From Siphonodentalium dalli (Eukaryota > Mollusca > Scaphopoda > Gadilida > Siphonodentaliidae): a stretch of DNA of 64,000 nt. The stretch covers positions 13,002,450 through 13,066,449 of the forward strand of contig CP136069.1 in assembly GCA_032622095.1 (NCBI GenBank), in the 5' to 3' direction. The position numbers and the translations under genes were made by a program. This document shows, piece by piece, positions 45,877-59,027 of the stretch. Position 1 is the first letter of the stretch. Every line of letters starts with the position of its first letter. Under the pieces are notes generated by a model, which ran no database searches, was not told the DNA's origin, and worked only from the letters and a program-made list of their open reading frames with translations.

Positions 45877-46879
45877 TATTGGTTATATGAATGCACCGCC
45901 TCAGAATTCCGTTAAAACAACTAATCCTTCAAATTATTACAAAACAACTACGGCTTATTACTGCAGGTTTCTCATTCACCACACCAGAAAGCTTCTAAAT
46001 GCGGATCAAAAATCGGAGATATTGTGTTCCCGCCAAGAGTGCATGGCCCAGCCATTGTTCATACCTAAACATCGAAAGCAATTAACGCGGTCATAATGGT
46101 TACATACTGCAACTATAAGACATCCAGTGGATACACACCCCACGAAAATCCGAAATGTGTTGTCCTGCGAGAAACCCATCGCTATAGCTCAATTTGACAC
46201 GGCCAGATTAGTCTTCCTAACAAGATCATATATTATATACCCATGATTTTAATTATAGAATATAAAATATATTGGTTTCGCGAATGACCAACTCAGAATT
46301 CCGTTAAAATAACAATAACAACCAGCACATAATTAACGAACCGGCGGCCGACTCCGCCGTCTCCGACAACCCCAAGTGGGCTGCAGAACGAAAAAAATCT
46401 ATAAAAGTTGAAATATAAAACTTTGAAATTATCTTTTTCATTTCTTTTATTTGTAATTGACATAGCTTGTCACAAACCAAAAATCAACACTCGGCCTCCT
46501 GATCACGCAGTTCGACTTTTAAACCGGAAAAACAACAATTATCTATAAATAAAATGCCCATAGGACCCAGCTATCAAAAATTTACAGAACAGTATACACG
46601 CGGCGCGCGCTAACGATGACACAATGTTGGAAGCGTCACCTCGGTCCCCCAAATCCTTAAAGGCCCACTTAATTTTTGAGTCGCCGATTATTTTTTATAG
46701 TGACTTGATATTCGGTTTTAATAACAATATATGTCATAAAATATGATTAAAATACTATAATTCATCACTATTTGAAACATCTTTGTCTCAGAAGATGCAC
46801 ACAGACATAGAAAACGGCTGAAATCATAGAATGACCCCCCCCCCCCACTTTGGCACCCAGAATGCAACAGAGCTATTTT
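45877..46879 (-). other. Intron sequence, nothing recognised
   Basis: Unassigned; C-runs at about 46836 and 47036. Confidence 0.45.
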
Positions 46880-47102
46880 TAGAGCGGATTTTAGAGTTAT
46901 CCATCTTCATCCGCAATTTGTCCGCTTGACTACGTGTTTCGGTGCCAATTATTAGTACATATCTCGAGAAATAACAAACTTCAAAAATCAATATCTAATC
47001 ACTCTGAGCGTCGACTCGAATCAAATATGTTTTACCCCCCCCCCCCCCAAAACCCAAAGAAATAGTAATTTAGGAGCGTCTGGTCGGATTGAGTACCTTT
47101 AA
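46880..47102. mobile_element. Family X MITE, right part only
   Basis: Ends GGTCGGATTGAGTACCT followed by TTAA (47099-47102). The inner part (AGAGTTATCCATCTTCATCC, GTACATATCTCGAGAAATAA) matches copy X2. The left end is missing. Confidence 0.78.
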
Positions 47103-47757
47103 TATTTCGGTGTCACTTGTCGTGTCAATTCACGGCTACTACCCCATTATTTTATTTCTAAAAACGTTCTGTCATAGTTATAAAATTCTGACCTATTTTA
47201 AAGTTACATGTAGATATATGTATACTTAAAGGCCCCCTTTATTTTCGAATTCCCAGATAGCATTGTACACAACATATTCAATTTTATATACCATTTGGAA
47301 GAGGAACCAAAACTGTAGATATTCCACCATCTAGAATATTATACGGAAAACCTGTGACCTATGAGTCCCACCAACTGATAGAGATTCTCATATTCATTCC
47401 AAGACTTCTCCCCTTTTTTCAACCCAGAATGCATCAGAAATCAAACTAAGAGATAGAGTTATTCTCCTTCCATTGAGAATAATAGCCTATACAGTACAGT
47501 CCGCATCAAAATTGAGCACAGAACACACCTCGGCAAAACAAACATTTTATTCGACCGGATCAGTTGATAATACAATGTTTTCAGTATATATGATAATGGC
47601 ATGAGATCGTTCCATTCGCTGAAATAATGTACAGTTTGAAGCTATTATCTGACTTAAAACATGGCCGAGTCCATTTGTTTGATACGGCACCTCTTATCAG
47701 AATGGATTATCCCGAAATCGGGTCAAGACACCTGAGTTCGTTCGTTTCGTTGTGTCT
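47103..47757 (-). other. Intron sequence, nothing recognised
   Basis: Unassigned sequence between a MITE fragment and a short tandem array. Confidence 0.45.
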
Positions 47758-47900
47758 CCGGTATATATCGCTGTGTCGGGTATATATCGCTGTGTCGGGT
47801 ATATATCGCTGTGTCGGGTATATATCGTCGGGTATATATCGCTGTGTCGGGTATATATCGCTGTGTCGGGTATATATCGCTGTGTCGGGTATATATCGAA
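47758..47900. repeat. 19-bp tandem repeat, about seven to eight units
   Basis: Units of GTATATATCGCTGTGTCGG; one unit is shortened to GTATATATCGTCGG. Three overlapping repetitive frames result and are not genes. Confidence 0.96.
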
Positions 47901-47942
47901 TAGGACATGGGATTGACGCGGTTTCTTCTGTTTCACACATGC

Positions 47943-48237
47943 CTGAGTTCAGTGTGCCTGTCATTTGCAGAATGTGGTCCACAGAGAGTGAATTTTTAAT
48001 ATTTTGATGTGCACCCATTGTGAACCTCGAGTATGCAATATGTCGTCTGCCAATTTGTGGATATAGAGAAACTAAACTTAAAAAGAAATAGAATTTATGT
48101 TTCTATATAAATTTGATATTAAAGAAACTTTCGGGAGAACATGAGTCTTATGCAGAATGAGGTCACAGAGGGTGAATTTAGCGATACTAGCCCGCTATGT
48201 GGACCTCATTCTGCAAATGACAGACATGCTATAATCT
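47943..48237. mobile_element. Hairpin MITE, family Q, copy 2
   Basis: Shares AGTGTGCCTGTCATTTGCAG, the AAACTAAACTTAAAAAGAAAT interior and GACCTCATTCTGCAAATGAC with 40832-41282, but its left arm is shorter. Confidence 0.82.
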
Positions 48238-48259
48238 GGGTTGATTCCACGTAAAGGAT

Positions 48260-49198
48260 TTGGTCTTTAGGTGATTTTCACACAAATCGGGATTGAGAAA
48301 ACTACACACAAGGCGAAGCCTATATATAGAACTAGAAGGTCACCCGACTTCGTCCGGGCTTTGACCTTGAATTGTCCATTTTGAACGTGAAGGTCAGGTG
48401 GGGTCACCCCTCCAAAACACTGCCCGGACAAAAGTACCCGACAAAGTGCCCGTCGAAATCCATCCGGTTTTACCCGATTTGACCTTGAATTGATCATTTT
48501 GAAGGTCAATGTCAGGTCGGGTCACGATTTGACCCGTCCAAAACTCTCAGTGGACAAAAGTAACCCAATGTATCAACTTTCGTGGAAATCCCATCAAAAT
48601 TCGCTATTTGACCTTGAATTGACCGATTTCAAGGTCAAGGTCATGTTGCACGGGCGAATGAATAGGCTTATGAGACTCTCCATACGAAAGTATCCCTAGA
48701 CACTAATTTTAATCGAAATCCCGTGATATTCTGGCGTTTGACCTTGAAATGACCCGATTTCAAGGTCAAGGTCACGTCGCACGGGCAAATTAATAGGCAT
48801 ATGCCACTCCACGGCCGAAAGTACCACCACATACCAAGTTTCATCGAAATCCCGTGATATTCGGGAGTTTGACCTTGAAATGACCCGATTTCAAGGTCAA
48901 AGTCACGTCGCACGGGCAAATTAATGGGCCTATGCCACTCCCCGGCCGAGGTCTCCCCACATACCAAGTTTCATCGAAATCCCGTGATATTCGGGCGTTT
49001 TACCTTGAAATGACCCGATTTCAAGGTCAAGGTCACGTCGCACGGGCAAATTAATATGCCTATGTCACTCACCGGCCGAAAATACCCCCACATACCAATT
49101 TTCATCGAAATCGGGTCGGCCGTTTTCGAGTCCATCGATTACAGACACACACACAGACACACACAGACAGATCTTCCAAAATATATAATAGACTAGAA
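48260..49198. repeat. SINE/LINE-tail-like repeat array, outer part
   Basis: Repeated modules of about 120-130 bp each carry TTTGACCTTGAA, TTTCAAGGTCAAGGTCA, CGTCGCACGGGCAAATTAAT, CCACATACCAAGTTTCATCG. The block ends CGTTTTCGAGTCCATCGAT, an (AC)n tract and TATATAATAGACTAGAAGG. A conserved 'pseudo-tail' with AC/CAGA repeats and TATATA is typical of RTE-type LINE/SINE 3' ends in invertebrates; this assignment is by resemblance only. Confidence 0.7.
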
Positions 49199-52180
49199 GG
49201 TGACCCGACTTCGTCCGGGCTTTGACCTTGAATTGTCCATTTTGAAGGTCAAGGTCAAGTGGGGTCACGATTTGACCAGTCCAAAAACACTGCCCGGACA
49301 AAAGTACCCGACAAACGTGCCCGTCGAAATCCATCCGGTTTTACCCGATTTGACCTTGAATTGATCATTTTGAAGGTCAAGGTCTGCTCGGGGTCACGAT
49401 TGGACCCGTCCAAAACAATCAGTGGACAAAACTAACCCCAGGTATCAAATTTCGTCGAAATCCCATCAAAATTGGCGATTTGACCTTGAAGTTACCCGAT
49501 TTCAAGGTCAAGGTCACGTCGCACGGGCAAATGAATATGCTTATGAGACTCGCCATAAGAAAGTACCCCCACATACCAAGTTTCATCAAAATCCCGTGAT
49601 ATTCGGGAGTTTGACCTTGAAATGACCCGATTTCAAGGTCAATGTCACGTCGCACGGACAAATAAATATGCGTATGTTCGTCCCCGGCCGAAAATACCCC
49701 CACATACCAAGTTTCATCGAAATCGGCTGGGCCATTTTCGAGTCCATCGATTACACACAAACACACAGATACACACACACACAGATCTTTCAAAATTTAT
49801 ATAATAGACTAGAATGTGACCCGACTTCGTCCGGGCTATTCAAAAAGCAAATTTCAAGTCGATTGCTCCACCCGTTTTCGAGATCTGGTCTGCGCATGCG
49901 CGAAGCTGGCTTCGCACGGGCTCGGCGACCCGATAAAATTCGTATCCGGGGCAAGATACATTCACATACCAAATTTCAAGTCGATAGCTCCACCCGTTTC
50001 CGAGATATATAGCCCAATGTCATTTGCGGATACCTCGGCCGGTGATGAGTTAACGCGACATCGGCCCGATAAGAGTTAACGCGAACACGTCACGATATGT
50101 TGATGGCGTAATATATTTTTTTACGCAATGATTTTCGATGAGCGAAGCATGGTCCTGCGTTCTTCCCGATAATTAAGGTAGAAACTTTAAACGTACACAG
50201 GCGTGTGATGCATCATTGGAAAGATGAAGCCACACAGATTCTAACCGTGCAAATTATATGACTGGCAATTTATTATTCGCGCTATATCGAATCGATTTGT
50301 GAGCACCGAACTGAAATATAGAGTTGACCTCGGCACGTGAAAAGTTGACCTCGGATCTGAAAATTAATAGGCCTATGTTACTCCTGACCCGAAAATACCC
50401 ACACATTCCAAGTTTCATCGAAATTGGCTCAGCCGTTTTTGAGTCCATCGATTACACACACACACAGATACACACACACACACACACACACACACAGATC
50501 TTTCAAAAATATATAATAGACTAGAAGGTGACCCGACTTCGTCCGGGCTTTGACCTTGAATTGTCCATTTTGAAGGTCAAGTGGGGTCACGATTTGACCA
50601 GTCCAAAACACTGCCCGGACAAAAGTACCCGACAAACGTGCCCGTCGAAATCCATCCGGTTTTACCCGATTTGACCTCGAATTGATCATTTTGAAGGTCA
50701 AGGTGAGGTCGGGGTCACGATATGACCCGTCCAAAACACACAGTGGACAACAGTAACCCCATGTATAACATTTCGTCGAAATCCCATCAAAATTGGCGAT
50801 TTGACCTTGAATTGACCCGATTTCAAGGTCAAGGTCACGTCGCACGGGCAAATGAATATGCTTATGTGACTCCCCGTACGAATGTACCCCCACATACCAA
50901 GTTTCATCGAAATCCCGTGATATTCGGGCGTTTGACCTTGAAATGACCCGATTTCAAGGTCAAGGTCACGTCGCACGGGCAAATTAATCGGCTTATGCCA
51001 CTCCCCGGCCGAAGATACCCCCACATACCAAGTTTCATCGAAATCCCGTGATATTCGGGCGTTTGACCTTGAAATGACCCGATTTCAAGGTCAAGGTCAC
51101 GTCGCACGGGCAAATTAATAGGCCTATGCCCGTTCCCGGCCGAAAATACCCCCACATACCAAGTTTCATCGAAATCGGGTTGGCCGTTTTCGAGTTCATC
51201 GCGAACACACACACAGACACACACACACACACAGATCTTCCAAAATATATAATAGACTAGAAGGTGACCCGACTTCGTCCGGGCTTTGACCTTGAATTGT
51301 CTATTTTGAAGGCCAAGGTCAAGTGGGGTCACGATTTGACCCGTCCAAAACACAGTGCCCGAACAAAAGTACCCGACAAAAGTACCCGTCGAAATCCATC
51401 CGGTTTTACCCGATTTGACCTTGAATTGACCATTTTGAAGGTCAAGGTCGGGTGGGGTCAAACACCAACACCCCAAAAATGGTGGAAATCGGCCCAGCGG
51501 ATACCGGGAAATCGGCCCAGCGGATACCGAGATACCCTATGCATCAAATTTCGTCCGTAAAAATCCGCCAGTTTAAACCGATTTGATTTCCACTGAAGTA
51601 TATAAACGCGCCTCATATACACACGCTCATTAATTATCAAGTTTCAACGTAAAGATAAATTACCATCGGTGCCCGAGATATCGCCAAGACGTCTGAAACA
51701 GTCAAATGCATCGGCCTGTTAAGAGTTAACGTGATCTAACTTTATGACCTCTAACGACGTCATAGAAGTTACGCATTGTTTTTACCCTGATAGAAGATCG
51801 TACCACTTCTTCTTAATAATTGAGGCAGATAACTAAAACGGATACATACATATTATATATCGTTGGAAAGAGGAAACACGAAAGATTCTCATAGTGTCAT
51901 TATTATGACTGGCATGTTATTATTCGCGCTGTTTCGAATCGATTTGTAAGCACCGAACTGAAATATATTAGCGCAAAACGGCGTAAAAACAGATTTGACC
52001 TCGGCACGTGAAAAGTTGACCTCGCACGGACAAATTAATAAGCCTATGTTAGTCCTGACCCGAAAATACCCCCACATACCAAGTTTCATCGAAATCGGCT
52101 GGGCCATTTTCGAGTCCATCGATTACACACAGACAGACACACACACACACAGATCTTTCAAAATATATAATAGACTAGAA
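49199..52180. repeat. Tandem duplication, unit 1 (about 2.98 kb)
   Basis: Begins GGTGACCCGACTTCGTCCGG and holds several tail-like modules of the family described at 48260-49198. It includes sub-blocks with GCGCATGCGCGAAGC (about 49895), a GTTAACGCG pair (about 50050-50080) and CATCGTTGGAAAG-type unique patches. The whole unit is repeated at 52181-55617 with an offset of 2969-2982 bp. At 51726-51729 it carries the uninterrupted TTAA site that is occupied by a MITE in unit 2. Confidence 0.93.
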
Positions 52181-55100
52181 GGTGACCCGACTTCGTCCGG
52201 GCTTTGACCTTGAATTGTCCATTTTGAAGGTCAAGGTCAAGTGGGGTCACGATTTGACCAGTCCAAAAACACTGCCCGGACAAAAGTACCCGACAAACGT
52301 GCCCGTCGAAATCCATCCGGTTTTACCCGATTTGACCTTGAATTGATCATTTTGAAGGTCAAGGTCTGCTCGGGGTCACGATTGGACCCGTCCAAAACAA
52401 TCAGTGGACAAAACTAACCCCACGTATCAAATTTCGTCGAAATCCCATCAAATTGGCGATTTGACCTTGAAGTTACCCGATTTCAAGGTCAAGGTCACGT
52501 TGCACGGGCAAATGAATATGCTTATGAGACTCGCCATAAGAAAGTACCCCCACATACCAAGTTTCATCAAAATCCCGTGATATTCGGGCGTTTGACCTTG
52601 AAATGACCCGATTTCAAGGTCAATGTCACGTCGCACGGACAAATAATTATGCGTATGTTCGTCCCCGGCCGAAAATACCCCCACATACCAAGTTTCATCG
52701 AAATCGGCTGGGCCATTTTCGAGTCCATCGATTACACACAAACACACAGATACACACACACACAGATCTTTCAAAATTTATATAATAGACTAGAATGTGA
52801 CCCGACTTCGTCCGGGGTATTCAAAAAGCAAATTTCAAGTCGATTGCTCCACCCGTTTTCGAGATCTGGTCTGCGCATGCGCAAAGCTGGCGTCGCACGG
52901 GCTCGGCGACCCGATAAAATTCGTATCCGGGGCAAGATACATTCACATACCAAATTTCAAGTCGATAGCTCAACCCGTTTACGAGATATATAGCCCAATG
53001 TCATTTGCGGATACCTCGGCCGGTGATGAGTTAACGCGACATCGGCCCGATAAGAGTTAACGCGAACACGTCACGATATGTTGATGGCGTAATATATTTT
53101 TTTACGCAATGATTTTCGATGAGCGAAGCATGGTCCTGCGTTCTTCCCGATAATTAAGGTAGAAACTTTAAACGTACACAGGCGTGTGATGCATCATTGG
53201 AAAGATGAAGCCACACAGATTCTAACCGTGCAAATTATATGACTGGCAATTTATTATTCGCGCTATATCGAATCGATTTGTGAGCACCGAACTGAAATAT
53301 AGAGTTGACCTCGGCACGTGAAAAGTTGACCTCGGATCTGAAAATTAATAGGCCTATGTTACTCCTGACCCGAAAATACCCCCACATACCAAGTTTCATC
53401 GAAATTGGCTCAGCCGTTTTTGAGTCCATCGATTACACACACACACAGATACACACACACACACACAGATCTTTCAAAATATATAATAGACTAGAAGGTG
53501 ACCCGACTTCGTCCGGGCTTTGACCTTGAATTGTCCATTTTGAAGGTCAAGTGGGGTCACGATTTGACCAGTCCAAAACACTGCCCGGACAAAAGTACCC
53601 GACAAACGTGCCCGTCGAAATCCATCCGGTTTTACCCGATTTGACCTCGAATTGATCATTTTGAAGGTCAAGGTGAGGTCGGGGTCACGATGTGACCCGT
53701 CCAAAACACACAGTGGACAACAATAACCCCATGTATAACATTTCGTCGAAATCCCATCAAAATTGGCGATTTGACCTTGAATTGACCCGATTTCAAGGTC
53801 AAGGTCACGTCGCACGGGCAAATGAATATGCTTATGAGACTCCCCGTACGAATGTACCCCACACATACCAAGTTTCATCGAAATCCCGTGATATTCGGGC
53901 GTTTTACCTTGAAATGACCCGATTTCAAGGTCAAGGTCACGTCGCACGGGCAAATTAATCGGCTTATGCCACTCCCCGGCCGAAGATACCCCCACATACC
54001 AAGTTTCATCGAAATCCCGTGATATTCGGGCGTTTTACCTTGAAATGACCCGATTTCAAGGTCAAGGTCACGTCGCACGGGCAAATTAATAGGCCTATGC
54101 CCGTTCCCGGCCGAAAATACCCCCACATACCAAGTTTCATCGAAATCGGGTTGGCCGTTTTCGAGTTCATCGCGAACACACACACAGACACACACACACA
54201 CAGATCTTCCAAAATATATAATAGACTAGAAGGTGACCCGACTTCGTCCGGGCTTTGACCTTGAATTGTCTATTTTGAAGGCCAAGGTCAAGTGGGGTCA
54301 CGATATGACCCGTCCAAAACACAGTGCCCGAACAAAAGTACCCGACAAAAGTACCCGTCGAAATCCATCCGGTTTTACCCGATTTGACCTTGAATTGACC
54401 ATTTTGAAGGTCAAGGTCAGGTCGGGTCAAACACCAACACCCCAAAAATGGTGGAAATCGGCCCAGCGGATACCGGGAAATCGGCCCAGCGGATACCGAG
54501 ATACCCTATGCATCAAATTTCGTCCGTAAAAATCCGCCAGTTTAAACCGATTTGATTTCCACTGAAGTATATAAACGCGCCTCATATACACACGCTCATT
54601 AATTATCAAGTTTCAACGTAAAGATAAATTACCATCGGTGCCCGAGATATCGCCAAGACGTCTGAAACAGTCAAATGCATCGGGCTGTTAAGAGTTAAAG
54701 GTACTCAACCCGTAAAGATGGTCCCCATCTCAACAGAATCCAACAACAACAATCCGATCAGAGGGTCCTATATTACTATTTCTTTGGCTTTGGGGGTAAA
54801 AAATATTTGATTCGAGTCGAGGAACCCATCAAACAAAGCTCAGAGTTATTAGATATTGATTTTTGAAAATTCTTATGTTCTCGAGATGAGTACTTATAAC
54901 TGCCGTCAATTTGGTAACATGCTCGAGATTTTACGCCAAAATTCTATTCAAACAGACAAGGATGGATAACTCTATAATCAAGTGGTAATAATTGACTACG
55001 TACTGGGCCAGAAAGAATTCCCGATAATGAAAAATAATAGATTTCTAAAATCGATATCTAACAAATCTGAGCTTTGATGGGTGACTTCCTCGACTCGAAT

Positions 55101-55617
55101 CAAATATTTTTGACCCCCGAAGCCATTGAAATAGTAATTGAGAGGAGTTTTATCGGGTTGAGTACCTTTAACGTGATCTAACTTTATGACCTCTAACGAC
55201 GTCATAGAAGTTACGCATTGTTTTTACCCTGATAGAAGATCGTACCACTTCTTCTTAATAATTGAGGCAGATAACTAAAACGGATACATACATATTATAT
55301 ATCGTTGGAAAGAGGAAACACGAAAGATTCTTATAGTGTCATTATTATGACTGGCATGTTATTATTCGCGCTGTTTCGAATCGATTTGTAAGCACCGAAC
55401 TGAAATATATTAGCGCAAAACGGCGTAAAAACAGATTTGACCTCGGCACGTGAAAAGTTGACCTCGCACGGACAAATTAATAGGCCTATGTTAGTCCTGA
55501 CCCGAAAATACCCCCACATACCAAGTTTCATCGAAATCGGCCGGGCCATTTTCGAGTCCATCGATTACACACAGACAGACACACACACACACAGATCTTT
55601 CAAAATATATAATAGAC
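52181..55617. repeat. Tandem duplication, unit 2, carrying a MITE
   Basis: Near-identical to unit 1, with small indels mostly in AC tracts and single substitutions. The offset between the units jumps from 2969 to 3442 bp across 54695-55171. That is exactly the 473 bp of one MITE plus its TTAA duplicate. Similarity ends at TAGACTAG (55613-55620). Confidence 0.93.
54695..55171. mobile_element. TTAA MITE, family X, copy 3, with empty site in the sister unit
   Basis: A 469-bp element (54699-55167) between TTAA at 54695-54698 and 55168-55171, with ends AGGTACTCAACCCG and CGGGTTGAGTACCT. The sister duplication shows the empty site AAGAGTTAACGTGATC (51721-51736). The arms share TTGATTCGAGTCGAGGAACCC. 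No coding capacity. Confidence 0.96.
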
Positions 55618-56016
55618 TAGCCGATGAGCCCGACGTTGTCTGGGCTATTCAAAAACCTAATTTCAAGTCCGGGCTATTCAAAAACCAAATTTCAAGTCGA
55701 TAGCTCTACCCGTTTCCGAGATCTGGTCTGCGCATGCGCGAAGCTGGCGTCGCACGGGCTCGGCGACCCGATAAAATTCGTATCCGGGGCAAGATACATT
55801 CACATAGCAAATTTCAAGTCGATAGCTCCACCCGTTTCCGAGATCTCGTCTGCGCATGCGAGAAGCGGGCGCCGCACGGGCTCGCCAATACGACAACGTT
55901 CACCGCCTGGTCAAACTACACACACGTACCAAGTTTCGTCCCGATCGGTCGAGAATCGTAGATTTGTATAAATGACAGACAAACAAACAAACAAACAGAG
56001 GTCTTCAAAATATATA
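55618..56016. repeat. Further tail-like repeat with CAAA-type tract
   Basis: Two rough units with TTTCAAGTCGATAGCTC, GCGCATGCG and CGCACGGGCTCG, ending GTTTCGTCCCGATCGGTCG, (CAAA)n and TATATATGAGATGATG. It is a diverged member of the preceding family with a different microsatellite tail. Confidence 0.7.
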
Positions 56017-56117
56017 TGAGATGATGCACTTGCGCTGCAATGGCGTGAGTAATATGTTCCATATTGTTATTATCGGGGTTAGTTATACATGCACATGTAT
56101 GCCTATACGTTACTCAC

Positions 56118-56178
56118 TTGATAGCTTTCCTGACGCAGGAGTCACACAAGCCCCGCCCATATCTGGAGAATACTGTTT
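56118..56178 (-). CDS. Small upstream exon of SPRY-domain gene
   Basis: Acceptor TTTCTTTGCAG (56179-56189) and donor TCAA|GTGAGT (56118/56117) bound 61 bp. It begins in phase 0 and ends with one base, which with AT of the SPRY exon gives an asparagine codon. Encodes KQYSPDMGGACVTPASGKLS. The match of both phases, with the exon upstream and the SPRY exon downstream, is the main evidence; the exon is too short to judge by homology. Only about 60 bp separate it from the 51-bp satellite that fills most of the intron upstream of it. Confidence 0.55.
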
Positions 56179-56239
56179 CTGCAAAGAAAAGTATGAATAT
56201 CACACTGTGTAATCACTAGAATGCGTTCGATGTCACGTC

Positions 56240-59027
56240 ACGTTATCGGTACAGTTACATGTCCCCTCTCTGTGTAGTTAATATACATGTATGTCGCGTT
56301 CTCGGTACAGTTACATGTCCCATTCTCTGTGTAGTCAATATATGTCGCGTTCTCGGTACAATTACACGTCCCCTTCTCGGTGTAGTTAATATATGTCGCG
56401 TTCTCGGTACAGTTACATGACCCATTCTCTGTGTAGTTAATATATGTCGCGTTCTCGGTACAATTACACGTCCCCTTCTCGGTGTAGTTAATATATGTCG
56501 CGTTCTCGGTACAGTTACATGTCCCCATCTCTGTGTAGTTAATATATGCCACGTTCTCGGTACAATTACACGTCCCCTTCTCGGTGTAGTTAATATACAT
56601 GTATGTCGCGTTCTCGGTACAGTTACATGTCCCATTCTCTGTGTAGTCAATATATGTCGCGTTCTCGGTACAATTACACGTCCCCTTCTCGGTGTAGTTA
56701 ATATATGTCGCGTTCTCGGTACAGTTACATGACCCACTCTCTGTGTAGTTAATATATGTCGCGTTCTCGGTACAATTACATGTCCCCTTCTCGGTGTAGT
56801 TAATATATGTCGCGTTCTCGGTACAGTTACATGTCCCATTCTCGATGTAGTTAATGTATATCGCGTTCTCGGTACAGTTACATGTCCCATTCTCGGTGTA
56901 GTTAATATATGCTACGTTCTCGGTACAGTTACATGTCCCATTCTCGGTGTAGTTAATATATATCGGGTTCTCGGTACAGTTACATGTCCCCTTCTCGGTG
57001 TAGTTATTATATGTCGGGTTCTCGGTACAGCTACATGTCCCATTCTCGGTGTAGTTAATATATATCGCGTTCTCGGTACAGTTACATTCCCATTCTCGGT
57101 GTAGTTAATATATGCCACGTTCTCGGTACAGTTACATGTCCCATTCTCGGTGTAGTTCATATATATCGGGTTCTCGGTACAGTTACATGTCCCCTTCTCG
57201 GTGTAGTTATTATATGTCGGGTTCTCGGTACAGTTACATGTCCCATTATCGGTGTAGTTAATATATATCGTGTTCTCGGTACAGTTACATGTCCCATTCT
57301 CGGTGTAGTTAATATATATCGGGTTCTCGGTACAGTTACATGTCCCCTTCTCGGTGTAGTTATTATATGTCGGGTTCTCGGTACAGTTACATGTCCCATT
57401 CTCGGTGTAGTTAATATATATCGCGTTCTCGGTATACAGTTACATGTCCCATTCTCGGTGTAGTTAATACGTATCGCGTTCTCGGTACAGTTACATGTCC
57501 CATTCTCTATGTAGTTAATATATATCGGGTTCTCGGTACAGTTACATGTCCCATTCTCTATGTAGTTAATATATATCGCTTTCTCGGTACAGTTACATGT
57601 CCCATTCTCGGTGTAGTTATTATATGTCGGGTTCTCGGTACAGTTACATGTCCCATTCTCTATGTAGTTAATATATATCGCGTTCTCGGTATACAGTTAC
57701 ATGTCCCCTTCTCGGTGTAGTTATTATATATCGCGTTCTCGGTACAGTTACACGTCCCCTTCTCGGTGTAGTTAATATATATCGCGTTCTCGGTACAGTT
57801 ACATGTCCCATTCTCTATGTTGTTAATATATATCGCTTTCTCGGTACAGTTACATGTCCCCTTCTCGGTGTAGTTATTATATATCGGGTTCTCGGTACAG
57901 TTACATGTCCCGTTCTCTATGTAGTTAATATATATCGCGTTCTCGGTACAGTTACATGTCCCATTCTCGGTGTAGTTAATATATGCCACATTCTCGGTAC
58001 AGTTACATGTCCCATTCTCGGTGTAGTTAATATATATCGGGTTCTCGGTACAGTTACATGTCCCCTTCTCGGTGTAGTTATTATATGTCGGGTTCTCGGT
58101 ACAGTTACATGTCCCATTCTCGGTGTAGTTAATATATATCGCGTTCTCGGTACAGTTACATGTCCCCTTCTCGGTGTAGTTATTATATTTCGGGTTCTCG
58201 GTACAGTTACAGGTCCCATTCTCTATGTAGTTAATATATATCGCGTTCTCGGTACAGTTACATGTCCCCTTCTCGGTGTAGTTATTATATGTCGGGTTCT
58301 CGGTACAGTTACATGTCCCATTCTCTATGTAGTTAATATATATCTCGTTCTCGATACAGTTACATGTCCCCTTCTCGGTGTAGTTATTATATGTCGGGTT
58401 CTCGGTACAGTTACATGTCCCATTCTCTGTGTAGTTAATATATATCGGGTTCTCGGTACAGTTACATGTCCCATTCTATATGTAGTTAATATATATCGCG
58501 TTCTCGGTACAGTTACATGTCCCATTCTCGGTGTAGTAAATATATATCGCGTTCTCGGTACAGTTACATGTCCCATTCTCGGTGTAGTTAATATATATCG
58601 CGTTCTCGGTACAGTTACATTTCCCATTCTTGGTGTAGTTATTATATATCGCGTTCTCGGTACAGTTACATGTCCCATTCTCGGTGTAGTTAGTATATAT
58701 CGCGTTCTCGGTACAGTTACATGTCCCCTTCTCGGTGTAGTTATTATATGTCGGGTTCTCGGTACAGTTACATGTCACATTCTCGGTGTAGTTAATATAT
58801 ATCGCTTTCTCGGTACAGTTACATGTCCCCTTCTCGGTGTAGTTAATATATATCGCGTTCTCGGTACAGTTACATGTCCCGTTCTCTATGTAGTTAATAT
58901 AGATCGCTTTCTCGGTACAGTTACATGTCCCCTTCTCGGTGTAGTTATTATATATCTGGTTCTCGGTACAGTTACATGTCCCATTCTCTATGTAGTTAAT
59001 ATATATCGCGTTCTCGGTACAGTTATC
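56240..59027. repeat. 51-bp satellite array, about 54 units, intronic
   Basis: Units of 51 bp made of two related halves: TTCTCGGTACAGTTACATG and TTCTCGGTGTAGTTAATAT. Most units are exact in length. Exceptions are a single-base loss near 57088, two-base gains near 57433 and 57690, and six-base gains near 56286 and 56595. Because 51 is 17 codons, two minus-strand frames stay open for hundreds of codons, one of them very rich in Asn-X-Thr. The uncorrected one- and two-base indels argue against translation. Confidence 0.97.

Noticed and set aside
49065-54529. Many 60-190 codon ORFs rich in the pattern VRRD(L/F)DLEIGSFQGQ
   Set aside because: They are translations of the repeat modules, open in several frames and copied with the duplication; there is no gene-like structure.
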